Below are positions 1 to 7,961 of a DNA stretch of 22,142 bases, piece after piece. The stretch lies in contig DWUQ01000006.1 in assembly GCA_019120675.1 (NCBI GenBank), positions 1 to 22,142 of the forward strand, given 5' to 3'. The notes below the pieces were generated by a model. The model saw only the letters and a program-made list of their open reading frames with translations. It had not been told where the DNA came from and did no database searches. Source of the DNA: Candidatus Paenalcaligenes intestinipullorum. GTDB taxonomy: Bacteria; Pseudomonadota; Gammaproteobacteria; Burkholderiales; Burkholderiaceae_B. A program made the position numbers and the translations under genes. How positions within the stretch are numbered: the first letter of the stretch is position 1; each line of letters opens with the position of its first letter.

Positions 1-1
1 C

Positions 2-172
2 AACTTCACCTCTCCCACTCCGAATGGTTGGGGCTATGCTGTATTTGGTAAGGTCATCGAAGGTCAAGACGTAGTAGACGCCATCAAAGGTGTAAAAACA
101 GGCAACAAAGGTTTCCACCAAGATGTACCTGTTGAAGACGTCGTGATTGAAAAAGCCGAAATCGTTGAGTAA
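2..172 (+). CDS. ppiB: Peptidyl-prolyl cis-trans isomerase, cyclophilin type (3' end only)
   Basis: The last 56 codons of a cyclophilin-type prolyl isomerase enter from the left edge and stop at TAA 170-172. The visible part contains the conserved cyclophilin C-terminal run NGWGYAVFGKVIEG, followed by DVVDAIKGV and a final beta strand (PVEDVVIEKAEIVE), as in cytoplasmic PpiB. The enzyme catalyses cis-trans isomerisation of peptide bonds preceding proline. No signal peptide can be judged because the N-terminus is outside the window. The 3' end overlaps or abuts the start of lpxH, so the two are probably co-transcribed. The family assignment is firm. PpiB rather than a periplasmic paralogue is inferred from the lpxH neighbour, a common pairing in proteobacteria. 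Confidence 0.9.
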   Translation, partial: NFTSPTPNGWGYAVFGKVIEGQDVVDAIKGVKTGNKGFHQDVPVEDVVIEKAEIVE

Positions 173-968
173 CGAGCTGTGCTTACGCGGCAATACTTGG
201 ATTGCCGCGGACATACATTTGGGGCCTAACAGCCCCAAAACGGCCGCTTGTTTTTATCAGTTTTTATTAAAGGCCGAACAGAACTGCGATCAGTTACTCC
301 TGTGTGGCGATATTTTTAACGCCTGGATCGGTGATGAGCTGGCACAACAGCCGCCTCCTTGGTTAGCGGACGCCATGCAGTCGATGCGCCATTTTAGTCA
401 CCAGCGCCCTCTTTACTTAATGCGCGGCAATCGCGATTTCCTGCTGGGGCACAACTTTGCTTACGCTGTCGGTGCACAGTTATTGCCCGATCAAATCATT
501 ATTCATCAAGGCGAGCTGCGTTTTTTACTCACCCATGGTGATGAGCTGTGTACAGACGATCAGGCTTATCAGCGCTTTCGCAAACTGGTGCGTGCGCCGT
601 GGGTGCAAAAATTATTTTATCAATTACCGTTAGCATCTCGGCAAAAGCTCGCGAACTTTTTTAGACAACGCAGTAAAAAAAGTGGGCAATACAAGCCCAT
701 GTCGATTACAGATGTGAGCCCCCTCAGCTGCCAACAGCTTTTGTACGCAAATCAGCTGCGCTTGTTAATACATGGGCACACACATCGCCCAGCCATTCAT
801 TCACTTGATCAGACCAAGAATACGTATCGTGTAGTGATTCCAGACTGGGAGTGTGAGCACTCTGAGCCGTCGCGCTTTGGCTGGGTCAGTATACTAAACA
901 ATACTGTGCATCTACATGAGAACGATCGCATTCAAACGCTTGAGTTATCGCGTATGCTAGAGCCTTAA
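147..968 (+). CDS. lpxH: UDP-2,3-diacylglucosamine diphosphatase LpxH
   Basis: This peripheral inner-membrane enzyme hydrolyses UDP-2,3-diacylglucosamine to lipid X plus UMP in lipid A synthesis. The sequence shows the calcineurin-like metallophosphoesterase signature in order: ADIHLG (D22, H24), CGDIFNAWIGDE (D55), MRGNRDFLLG (N95, R96), THGDELCTDD (H130) and a C-terminal HGHTHRP. The ends of the FNAWIGDE and NRDFLLG motifs are typical of LpxH rather than of general phosphoesterases. Length is 273 aa from the TTG at 147, against about 240 in E. coli, so the N-terminus is probably over-long. There is no ATG before the first catalytic Asp. TTG 165, which overlaps only the ppiB stop region, gives 267 aa and is an equally good start. 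No clear Shine-Dalgarno precedes either, so translation is probably coupled to ppiB. Confidence 0.93.
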   Translation: MKKPKSLSNELCLRGNTWIAADIHLGPNSPKTAACFYQFLLKAEQNCDQLLLCGDIFNAWIGDELAQQPPPWLADAMQSMRHFSHQRPLYLMRGNRDFLLGHNFAYAVGAQLLPDQIIIHQGELRFLLTHGDELCTDDQAYQRFRKLVRAPWVQKLFYQLPLASRQKLANFFRQRSKKSGQYKPMSITDVSPLSCQQLLYANQLRLLIHGHTHRPAIHSLDQTKNTYRVVIPDWECEHSEPSRFGWVSILNNTVHLHENDRIQTLELSRMLEP

Positions 969-1015
969 GCGAACTGTTTTATTGCTTTTAAATTATCGAT
1001 TTAAGGAGTTGCCCG

Positions 1016-2086
1016 ATGCGCTGGAAAACCGCTCACACTAAACGTACCCTCATGGCTGCCGCGTTAACCACTGCATTATTTGGGCCCCTTATAGCTGAAG
1101 CGTGTACACGAGCCGTGTATTTAGGCGACGATGGACGTACCATTACGGCTCGCTCTATGGATTGGAAAAGCGACGTCAATACGAACCTATGGCTTTTTCC
1201 CCAAGGTATGAAGCGCTCGGGCGCAGCCGGGGACAACTCCATTACTTGGACCTCAAAATATGGGTCTATTGTGGCCACTGGTTACGATATCTCTACCACC
1301 GATGGCATGAACGAAAAAGGCTTAGTCGCGAATGTGTTATGGCTGGTAGAATCCGAATACCCTAAACCCGACCCCAACAAGCCCGGTCTATCGATTGCCG
1401 CTTGGGCGCAGTATGTGTTGGATAATTTTGCTACCGTTGACGAGGCGGTTCAAGCCTTAAAACAAGAACCTTATACGCTCATTACTGACCAAGTACCGGG
1501 CGAAACCCGCTTGGCGACCTTGCACTTATCTATTTCCGACGCCAGTGGTGATAGCGCCATTATTGAATACATTGATGGCAAACAGGTTATCCACCATAGC
1601 CGCAACTACCAAGTCATGACCAATTCGCCCACTTTCGAGCAGCAGCTGGCGTTAAACACTTACTGGCAAGACATCGGAGGTACGGTCTTTATGCCAGGCA
1701 CCAATCGCGCCGCCGACCGCTTTGCGCGGGCTTCGTTTTATATTAATGCGGTTCCACAACAGCAAAGCCAGCGAGATAGCTTAGCCAGTGTGTTTAGTGT
1801 CATTCGCAATGTATCTGTACCTTATGGCATTACTACGGAAAATCAGCCCAATATTTCCTCCACCCGTTGGCGTACGGTCGCGGATCAAAAAGCGTTGTTG
1901 TACTTTTTCGAATCGGCCGTCACACCCAATACGTTCTGGGTGGATTTAAAAAAGGTCGACTTTAGCTCAAAAAATGGTCAAGTACAAAAGCTTGAGCTTG
2001 GTCCCAACCAACAGAATACCTTTGCTGGCGAAGCCAATGCAGAGTTTCAACCTAGTCAGCCGTTTGAGTTCTTAGGCGCAAGTTGA
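1016..2086 (+). CDS. Secreted linear amide C-N hydrolase (choloylglycine hydrolase / penicillin V acylase family)
   Basis: This is an Ntn-hydrolase of the cholylglycine hydrolase family, 356 aa. Residues 1-29 form a signal peptide (positive MRWKTAHTKR, hydrophobic AAALTTALFGPL, then IAEA). Cleavage exposes Cys30, the expected N-terminal nucleophile (ACTRAVYLG). Other family residues are in place: R46 and D49 in TARSMDW, GMNEKGL near 97-103, TNSP around N203, and R238 in RFARAS. The product should act in the periplasm on linear amides such as penicillin V or acyl-homoserine lactones. Gram-negative penicillin V acylases are known to take the latter, but the substrate here is not readable from sequence. 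A good ribosome site, AAGGAG at 1003-1008, precedes the ATG. It lies 47 bp after lpxH and is convergent with suhB. Confidence 0.88.
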   Translation: MRWKTAHTKRTLMAAALTTALFGPLIAEACTRAVYLGDDGRTITARSMDWKSDVNTNLWLFPQGMKRSGAAGDNSITWTSKYGSIVATGYDISTTDGMNEKGLVANVLWLVESEYPKPDPNKPGLSIAAWAQYVLDNFATVDEAVQALKQEPYTLITDQVPGETRLATLHLSISDASGDSAIIEYIDGKQVIHHSRNYQVMTNSPTFEQQLALNTYWQDIGGTVFMPGTNRAADRFARASFYINAVPQQQSQRDSLASVFSVIRNVSVPYGITTENQPNISSTRWRTVADQKALLYFFESAVTPNTFWVDLKKVDFSSKNGQVQKLELGPNQQNTFAGEANAEFQPSQPFEFLGAS

Positions 2087-2156
2087 GCGTTGTTAGTACT
2101 GAATACCTTGCTTAGGCAACCTGACACACTTACATGCTTTTTTTAACCTTCATTAC

Positions 2157-2184
2157 TTTAAAAACTTAACGCAATCGTTATAAT
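2157..2184 (+). promoter_or_regulatory. Candidate sigma-70 promoter in the spacer after the hydrolase gene
   Basis: TTTAAA at 2157-2162 (4 of 6 to the -35 consensus) is followed after 16 bp by a perfect TATAAT at 2179-2184. No gene starts downstream on this strand. The only thing it could transcribe before the hairpin at 2223-2256 is a short RNA. AT-rich spacers produce such matches by chance, so confidence is low. Confidence 0.3.
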
Positions 2185-2222
2185 TGTCTGGCAAGTTATT
2201 TAATCACCTTGTCACAAAAAAC

Positions 2223-2256
2223 AAATCCGCTATTACTTATGAGTAATAGCGGATTT
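2223..2256. terminator. Bidirectional intrinsic terminator between convergent genes
   Basis: A perfect 15-bp inverted repeat, AAATCCGCTATTACT and its complement, is separated by a 4-nt loop. Reading on the minus strand it ends in TTTGTTTTTT, which fits termination of suhB 36 bp after its stop. Reading on the plus strand it ends in ATTTTAATTTAAA, a weaker U-tract that could still end transcripts from the acylase-like gene. Confidence 0.85.
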
Positions 2257-2291
2257 TAATTTAAACTCTAATCGAAAAACTTAATTAGCCG

Positions 2292-3080
2292 TTATTCTTC
2301 ATTTAAATGCATCAGCATTTGAGTAAATATTTTGGGAGTCCCCGCAATAATATTACCCGACTGGTACCAAGTTTGCTCGCCTTCAAAGTCGCTTACCAAA
2401 CCACCTGCCTCCAGTACCAACAGCGCACCGGCGGCCATATCCCACGCTTTTAGGTTCGTGCCAACGTAACCATCTAAACGACCCGCCGCCACGTAGGCTA
2501 AATCCAATACCGTAGCACCCATTCGACGTACGGACGCGCACTCTCCTAACATGCTCACAAACGGTGAGTTTGCTTTTAAGGCACCTCCAGAATCTGCCAC
2601 ATGAGCCCCTAACAGCGCATCGTGGTATTTGCGATTACCGGATACACGAATACGGCGATCATTTAAAAAAGCGCCCTGACCACGGGTAGCACAAAATAAA
2701 TCGTTGCTGGAAGGGTCAAAAATAACCGCAACGGTAGGAATGCCTTTGTGCAATAAAGCAATGGAAATTGCATAATAAGGAAAGCCATGAATAAAATTGG
2801 TGGTGCCATCGAGGGGATCAATGACCCAGATATAATCAGCCTCCAGCTCGCCTTGTGCTGAGGGCACGGCCCCACCCTCCTCGCCCAAGAACGCATGGTC
2901 AGGGTAAGCCGTGCTGAGACTTTCAATAATGGACTGTTCGACAGCGGCATCGACTTCCGTGACATAATCACGTGGCCCTTTACGGCCGATTTGTACCCGT
3001 TCTAAGTCTAGACTGGCACGGTTAATAATAGAAGCTGCTCGACGTGCCGCACGAATGGCGGTATTTAGCATCGGGTCCAT
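2292..3080 (-). CDS. suhB: Inositol-1-monophosphatase family protein SuhB
   Basis: A 262-aa Mg2+-dependent inositol monophosphatase. Metal-binding motifs are all visible: GEEGG (E67, E68), IDPLDGTTNFIHGFP (D88, D91) and AWDMAAGALLVLEAGG (D214). Length matches E. coli SuhB (267 aa). SuhB dephosphorylates myo-inositol-1-phosphate and in E. coli also joins the ribosomal-RNA antitermination complex with Nus factors; that second role is inferred from family membership. It is divergent from trmJ with 79 bp between the start codons and ends just before the hairpin at 2223-2256. The ATG at 3080 has only a weak upstream GAG; M4 is an alternative start three codons later. Family identification is certain. 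Confidence 0.94.
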   Translation of the reverse strand: MDPMLNTAIRAARRAASIINRASLDLERVQIGRKGPRDYVTEVDAAVEQSIIESLSTAYPDHAFLGEEGGAVPSAQGELEADYIWVIDPLDGTTNFIHGFPYYAISIALLHKGIPTVAVIFDPSSNDLFCATRGQGAFLNDRRIRVSGNRKYHDALLGAHVADSGGALKANSPFVSMLGECASVRRMGATVLDLAYVAAGRLDGYVGTNLKAWDMAAGALLVLEAGGLVSDFEGEQTWYQSGNIIAGTPKIFTQMLMHLNEE

Positions 3081-3159
3081 AGATACTCGTATAAGTAAAA
3101 GATAAAATAGCTAAGATATTCCTACTTTCCTTGGTTCTTGAACGACACTTATTGTTTGC

Positions 3160-3960
3160 ATGACATCCTTATCATCCCCTACTTCTGCCACGCACGCCTT
3201 TGAGCACGTGCGTTTTATCATGGTACAGCCTAGCCATCCGGGCAATGTGGGTGCCGCAGCGCGAGCAATCAAAACAATGGGCTTTAAAGAACTTTGGTTA
3301 GTAGCGCCCAAATACCCCGATATCCACCAACATGAGGACGCCATTGCGTTGGCAAGTGGAGCGACCGATGTATTGAGCCAAGTCCATATCGTACCAAGTT
3401 TCGAGGCCGCCTTGGCATCTGTTTCACTGTCTTTTGCCTTAACAGCACGCCCTCGACACTTGGGGCCACCGGCTTTGGATATTCGTGAAAGTGCTCAGCT
3501 GGCCGCGCACCACGCTTATAATCAAGCCCACAGTGTCGCCATCGTGCTCGGCACAGAACGCACCGGCCTTAGCAACCAGCAACTGGAGCTCTGCCAATAC
3601 ACCTGCCATATTCCTGCCAACCCCGAATACAGCTCCTTAAATGTGGCGCAGGCACTGCAATTGGCCGCATGGGAGCTACGCTATGCTTTACTTGAAAGCA
3701 ATCAATCTCATACTCTACCCAGCACTCAGGGCAAGGCCGACCCCGGTGCCATGCTCGCACCGATGTCGGCGACCGATGCGTTTCTGGCCCATCTCGAAGA
3801 GGCGCTAATCGCCATTGAGTTTCTGGACCCCACGCATCCAAAAAAGCTCTTAACCCGCATTCGTCAGCTGTTTCGACGCAGTCAGCTCAGCAACGACGAG
3901 GTGGCGCTGTTGCGTGGTGTGTGCAAGGCCATCCTAAAATCGGCTCGCTCCCCTCACTAA
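3160..3960 (+). CDS. trmJ: tRNA (cytidine/uridine-2'-O-)-methyltransferase TrmJ
   Basis: This SPOUT-class methyltransferase puts the 2'-O-methyl group on nucleotide 32 of tRNAs. The core starts at VRFIMVQPSHPGNVGAAARA (about 17-36). The trefoil-knot motifs follow: IVLGTERTGLSNQQL (about 128-142) and the C-terminal HIPANPEYSSLNVAQALQ, which binds S-adenosylmethionine. The C-terminal dimerisation helices include LDPTHPKKLLTRIRQLFRRSQLS. Length is 266 aa (E. coli TrmJ 246); the extra residues are a short N-terminal lead and a loop near 185-200. The ATG at 3160 has no Shine-Dalgarno sequence; the upstream stretch is pyrimidine-rich. It is divergent from suhB and lies 15 bp before cysE, so it is likely co-transcribed with cysE. 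Confidence 0.93.
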   Translation: MTSLSSPTSATHAFEHVRFIMVQPSHPGNVGAAARAIKTMGFKELWLVAPKYPDIHQHEDAIALASGATDVLSQVHIVPSFEAALASVSLSFALTARPRHLGPPALDIRESAQLAAHHAYNQAHSVAIVLGTERTGLSNQQLELCQYTCHIPANPEYSSLNVAQALQLAAWELRYALLESNQSHTLPSTQGKADPGAMLAPMSATDAFLAHLEEALIAIEFLDPTHPKKLLTRIRQLFRRSQLSNDEVALLRGVCKAILKSARSPH

Positions 3961-3975
3961 TTTCCACTTGGTTTT

Positions 3976-5073
3976 ATGTTTAAATATTTACGCGAAAGTA
4001 TTGATTGTATTTATGAACGCGATCCGGCTGCGCGCAGTCGTTGGGAAATTCTAACCTGTTATCCTGGCTTGCATGCATTGCTTATGCACCGTTTGGCACA
4101 TTGGCTATGGACGCACAAGCTTTATTGGTTAGGCCGTTTCACCTCGCATATTTCTCGCCTGCTAACGGGCATCGAGATTCACCCAGGAGCCAAAATTGGC
4201 CGGCGTGTGTTTTTTGATCATGGTTTTGGTATTGTCGTGGGCGAAACAGCCGAGATCGGTGATGATTGCACCATTTACCAAGGCGTGACCTTAGGGGGAA
4301 CAAGCCTATACAAAGGTGAAAAGCGTCACCCCACTTTAGAAAATCACGTGGTGGTGGGTGCAGGCGCGCAGATTCTAGGGGGATTTACAGTTGGTGCAGG
4401 TGCTAAAATTGGCTCAAATGCGGTGGTGATTAAGCCTGTACCCGCTGGCGCTACGGCAGTGGGCAACCCAGCTCGTATTATCAATAAGGACATCTCCACC
4501 GTTGGCAGCACACATGCGCCCAATACGGAGCCAAGCGCGACCACCACGGCTGCATCCACCGTTGATTCATCACCCCTAGCTGATACGACCTCATCAACAG
4601 CTTCTGACCCCTCAGAGCCTTCCTTCAACTCAACGTTAAACGATACGGCAAGTCACCACGCAAACACGGAGCCTAGGCATCCAACGCCCTGCCAAGAGCA
4701 ATGGACCGCTAAGCCTTTGCATGAGCTGTTAGAACGCAGTCGCCAACAACGTCAGCGCGAGCAACCTACTAACGCAAACACGACTGCTCGTACCGAGCCC
4801 ACCAGCTCGGACGCATCTGCCACCACGCCATCGCCAACGTCGCACCAACCTCCCACACCCGCTCTGCCTGCTGACCAACCCTTTGCAGCGTATGCCGTGG
4901 AGCTTACGGATAACGATCCTTTACTGCAGGTTATCCACGAGCTGGTGGATCATATTGCACAACAGGATGCGCGGATTAACAAACTGTGTCATGCTTTAGA
5001 AGATTTAGGTCAGCGGGTCGAAAACGGCATGACACCGCTCGACAAGGAGCGGCTTAACCGCCTAATGGAGTAA
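3976..5073 (+). CDS. cysE: Serine O-acetyltransferase CysE (EpsC-type) with long C-terminal extension
   Basis: It acetylates L-serine from acetyl-CoA to O-acetylserine, the first committed step of cysteine synthesis. Residues 1-170 are a complete short-form serine acetyltransferase: an alpha-helical N-part, then left-handed beta-helix hexapeptide repeats. Active-site features are FFDHGFGIVVGETAEIG (D81, H82), GVTLGGTS and KRHPTL (H118). Such enzymes usually end shortly after GNPARII. Here the chain continues to 365 aa: residues about 172-300 are Thr/Ser/Pro/Ala-rich and probably disordered, and 305-365 look helical (DNDPLLQVIHELVDHIAQQ onward) with coiled-coil potential. The usual C-terminal Ile that docks in CysK is absent, since the chain ends in RLME. 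It lies 15 bp after trmJ. No Shine-Dalgarno precedes the ATG. Confidence 0.93.
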   Translation: MFKYLRESIDCIYERDPAARSRWEILTCYPGLHALLMHRLAHWLWTHKLYWLGRFTSHISRLLTGIEIHPGAKIGRRVFFDHGFGIVVGETAEIGDDCTIYQGVTLGGTSLYKGEKRHPTLENHVVVGAGAQILGGFTVGAGAKIGSNAVVIKPVPAGATAVGNPARIINKDISTVGSTHAPNTEPSATTTAASTVDSSPLADTTSSTASDPSEPSFNSTLNDTASHHANTEPRHPTPCQEQWTAKPLHELLERSRQQRQREQPTNANTTARTEPTSSDASATTPSPTSHQPPTPALPADQPFAAYAVELTDNDPLLQVIHELVDHIAQQDARINKLCHALEDLGQRVENGMTPLDKERLNRLME

Positions 5074-5113
5074 ACACTCAACTCACCCAACTAACCCTCG
5101 TCCTTGTTTACTT

Positions 5114-5896
5114 ATGGAAAGCCATACTTCTTCACCAAACAGCGCTGCTGGCCCTCGTACTTTGCGTCGTGGCTTATTACTACTGCAAACCCTTCAGGCT
5201 CATGACGACAAAGGCCTAAGCGTCACCGAGCTCTCCCGACTGACAGAGCTGCAACGGCCGACTATTTATCGTTTACTTACTGCACTGATCGAGACTGGCT
5301 TTGTGCATTCGGTGGGTAAAACACGGCGCTATGCCGCCAGCAGCTTACAAGCCTCCCCCCTCGCTCCCACCACCCAAGATGCCAACCACTTAGTAAAAGT
5401 CGCCAAGCCATTTATGCGCGCGTTGGCTGAGCAAGTGGGCGATGCGGTTTTTTTAGTGGGGCGTGACGGTAATAATTCGATTACGCTATGGCGCGAAATC
5501 GGTGCCTACCCGATCCAAATTCTAGCCACTTACGAAAACAAAACCCAGCCTATGGGCGTAGGTGCGGCCAGTATGGCGCTGATGGCCAAACTGGATGATG
5601 CGGCAGTCGAGGAAATTATTGCATCCAACGAGGCCCGCTTGGAGCAATATGGCAATATCAGTGTGCGTGAACTCAAGCAGCTTATTATGAACACGCGTAC
5701 CCGTGGCTACTCGGTAGTGGGTAACTACGCGGTGCGGGGGGCGCTGGGTGTGGGTATTGCTTTATGCGATAGTCGTAAACGACCTTTGGTGGGCTTAAGC
5801 GTGACCGCTATCACCGAACGCATGCCTGCTCGCCGCCAAAAAGAAATCGCGGCCTTACTCGAACAAACGGGTGCGCAGATCTTAAAGCACCTTTGA
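5114..5896 (+). CDS. IclR family transcriptional regulator
   Basis: A 260-aa DNA-binding regulator. An N-terminal winged helix-turn-helix occupies about residues 15-80 (LRRGLLLLQTLQAHDDKGLSVTELSRLTELQRPTIYRLL pattern, key TELQRPTIYRLLTALIETGF). The C-terminal IclR effector-binding domain follows, ending with the characteristic VRGALGVGIALCDSRKRPLVGLSV segment and a closing helix. Such proteins usually repress or activate a nearby catabolic operon in response to a small aromatic or organic acid. No adjacent catabolic gene is present, so its target and ligand cannot be inferred. It starts 40 bp after cysE with a C/T-rich leader and no Shine-Dalgarno, and is convergent with the mechanosensitive channel gene. 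Confidence 0.92.
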   Translation: MESHTSSPNSAAGPRTLRRGLLLLQTLQAHDDKGLSVTELSRLTELQRPTIYRLLTALIETGFVHSVGKTRRYAASSLQASPLAPTTQDANHLVKVAKPFMRALAEQVGDAVFLVGRDGNNSITLWREIGAYPIQILATYENKTQPMGVGAASMALMAKLDDAAVEEIIASNEARLEQYGNISVRELKQLIMNTRTRGYSVVGNYAVRGALGVGIALCDSRKRPLVGLSVTAITERMPARRQKEIAALLEQTGAQILKHL

Positions 5897-5975
5897 CACC
5901 CTCTAAACGGCGAAGTTTTCGCGCAACCCAGATAAAGACTGTCGCCCCCTTAGTCATCTTGATTGCGCGTGATCT

Positions 5976-6815
5976 TTAAGCAGCCTCGCTCGTGTTTTTA
6001 CCCTCAATATTTTCCACCACACGCACGGGTACGGGCAGCTTAAAGCCTGCTTGAGCCAAGGCTACAGGTGCGTCTCGCAGCAAAGCGAAACGAGTATCCC
6101 AATACACACCGCTTTCAGCCCAAGCCCGTGCAGTCACCATAATGGTACTGTCCCGATACTCCGCTACGAATACGCTTGGCGCAGGCTCGTCGAGGATATT
6201 GGCATTGGCTTTCACGGTGCCTAATAATGTGGCCATAGCGGCATCCAAATCATCGCCATAACGCACCCCAAACGTAATATCCATCCGACGTGTCGCATTG
6301 CGGCTGTAATTAATAATGGGGTTGCCCCAGATTGAGCTATTGGGTAACGTAAACTGCACGCCATCCACTTGCACAAAACGGGTTAAAAACAAGCCCACCT
6401 CGTCTACCGTGCCATCGCCCTTACCTACCACCGACACAAACTCACCCGCTCGCAATGGGCGCAAGAGCAACAACATAATACCTGCTGCAATATTCTGCAG
6501 GGTATTTTGTAAAGCGAGACCAATGGCCAAGCCGGCAGCCCCAATTAGCGCAATCACACTAGCGGTTTCTACGCCAAAACGCGCTAATACCGCCAACAGC
6601 ACCAAAAGACGAATCGTCCATACCACGACGCTCTCGGCTATGGGCACAATGGTGGGGTCAATCGAGTGCGAGCGTTGGGCCATGCGCTTCACCCAACGGC
6701 CAACAAAATTGGAAAACCACCAGCCAATTATTAAAATAGCCAAAGCAATGACAACATTCATAGCAAACGCTTCTAGCCAAGTTAAGCTAAGGCTTTCGGG
6801 CACGACTTCTCTCAT
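5976..6815 (-). CDS. MscS-family small-conductance mechanosensitive channel
   Basis: An inner-membrane channel that opens under membrane tension and releases solutes on hypo-osmotic shock. From the chosen start it has 279 aa, close to E. coli MscS (286). TM1 is about residues 15-38, TM2 about 60-82, and the pore helix TM3 is the glycine/alanine-rich ALIGAAGLAIGLALQNTLQ stretch, followed by NIAAGIMLLLLRPLRAGEFV. The soluble beta domain contains FTLPNSSIWGNPIINYSRN. The ATG at 6815 is preferred over the ATG at 6833 because AAAGGAG lies 5 nt upstream of it (complement at 6821-6827). It diverges from the oxidoreductase gene at 6937. Several MscS paralogues exist in related bacteria, so no gene symbol is given. 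Confidence 0.93.
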   Translation of the reverse strand: MREVVPESLSLTWLEAFAMNVVIALAILIIGWWFSNFVGRWVKRMAQRSHSIDPTIVPIAESVVVWTIRLLVLLAVLARFGVETASVIALIGAAGLAIGLALQNTLQNIAAGIMLLLLRPLRAGEFVSVVGKGDGTVDEVGLFLTRFVQVDGVQFTLPNSSIWGNPIINYSRNATRRMDITFGVRYGDDLDAAMATLLGTVKANANILDEPAPSVFVAEYRDSTIMVTARAWAESGVYWDTRFALLRDAPVALAQAGFKLPVPVRVVENIEGKNTSEAA

Positions 6816-6936
6816 AACAACTCCTTTGAGCATTCATTGTAGTGAAATTTTGACTCAAAAGAGCCTACCATAAGTTGTTACGACTTACCGCACACCCGCC
6901 TTTATCTTTACCTTTACTTGCTTTTGGAGAGACAGT

Positions 6937-7932
6937 ATGAGCAAAGCTTTTAAATATTCCGTTCTGGATTTAGCCCCCGTACGCCAACACAGCACTGTGA
7001 GCGATTCTTTCCAACAGTCTGTGGGCTTAGCCCAATTATGCGAGCAACTTGGCTACACCCGTTTTTGGCTGGCGGAACACCACGGCATGAAAGGTATCGC
7101 TAGTGCGGCCACTTCCGTGCTCATTAGTCATATTGCCCACCATACTTCAACGATCCGCGTGGGCGCAGGGGGCATTATGTTGCCCAATCACTCTCCTTTA
7201 GTCATTGCCGAACAATTTGGTACGCTTGAGGCTTTATTTCCAAAGCGTATTGATTTGGGCTTAGGGCGAGCGCCTGGGTCTGATCAGGCCACGGCGCGCG
7301 CATTACGTCGCCACCTCAACCAAGATCCTAACGAATTTCCTGCTGACGTACTGGAGCTGTTGGATTACTTGTCAGCCCAGCCTCAAGGAAAAATCATCGC
7401 TACACCAGGTGTAGGCAGCGAAGTGCCGGTATGGATACTGGGTTCTAGCCTCTTTGGTGCCCAACTTGCAGCTCACCTAGGCCTACCCTATGCTTTTGCC
7501 TCACATTTTGCACCTGCCCAGCTGCATGAGGCCGTGCAATTTTATCGCCAGCACTTTCAGCCATCTACGTACTTGGCTAAACCTTATGTAATGCTTGGTG
7601 TCAATGTGTTCGCCGCAGACAGCACCAAGCAAGCTGAGCTACTAGCCAGCTCGTGGCAGCAGTCTTTTGTGAGCCTACGCACGGGCCAGCCTATTCAACT
7701 GCCGCCCCCAGTGCCTAATTACTACCAAAGCTTAGCCCCTGCCGCTAAAAAACTGATTGATCATTTACACACCTGTACGGCGATTGGTGACGAAGCCACG
7801 GTTGCTCAAGAGCTGGATGATTTTTTAAGCCTAACCCGCGCCGACGAACTAATGATAACCACCAATATTTATGAGCCCGAAGCTCGTTTACGCTCATATG
7901 AGATCACAGCCCGTGCTTTGAACGCGCTCTAA
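6937..7932 (+). CDS. LLM class flavin-dependent oxidoreductase (luciferase-like, YhbW/MsnO8 type)
   Basis: A 331-aa TIM-barrel flavoprotein of the bacterial luciferase-like superfamily. It matches the YhbW-like subgroup closely: YSVLDLAPV near the start, YTRFWLAEHHGMKGIASAA (about 39-57), GAGGIMLPNHSPLVIAEQFG, RIDLGLGRAPGSDQ and VWILGSSLFGAQLAA. These are flavin-binding and dimer-interface motifs of the group. The substrate is unknown for most members; they are usually single-component monooxygenases or FMN-dependent reductases. A GGAG ribosome site lies 9 nt before the ATG. The MFS transporter gene follows after 29 bp, which suggests co-transcription, although a functional link is only a guess. 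Confidence 0.92.
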   Translation: MSKAFKYSVLDLAPVRQHSTVSDSFQQSVGLAQLCEQLGYTRFWLAEHHGMKGIASAATSVLISHIAHHTSTIRVGAGGIMLPNHSPLVIAEQFGTLEALFPKRIDLGLGRAPGSDQATARALRRHLNQDPNEFPADVLELLDYLSAQPQGKIIATPGVGSEVPVWILGSSLFGAQLAAHLGLPYAFASHFAPAQLHEAVQFYRQHFQPSTYLAKPYVMLGVNVFAADSTKQAELLASSWQQSFVSLRTGQPIQLPPPVPNYYQSLAPAAKKLIDHLHTCTAIGDEATVAQELDDFLSLTRADELMITTNIYEPEARLRSYEITARALNAL

Positions 7933-7961
7933 TTCCACTTTTCTTATCGTTTATAGCTCCT

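Noticed and set aside
6316..6873. 185-aa plus-strand open frame
   Set aside because: It lies antisense to the mechanosensitive channel gene, whose membrane and beta-domain motifs are clear; its Ser/Thr/Pro-rich composition is typical of a shadow frame.
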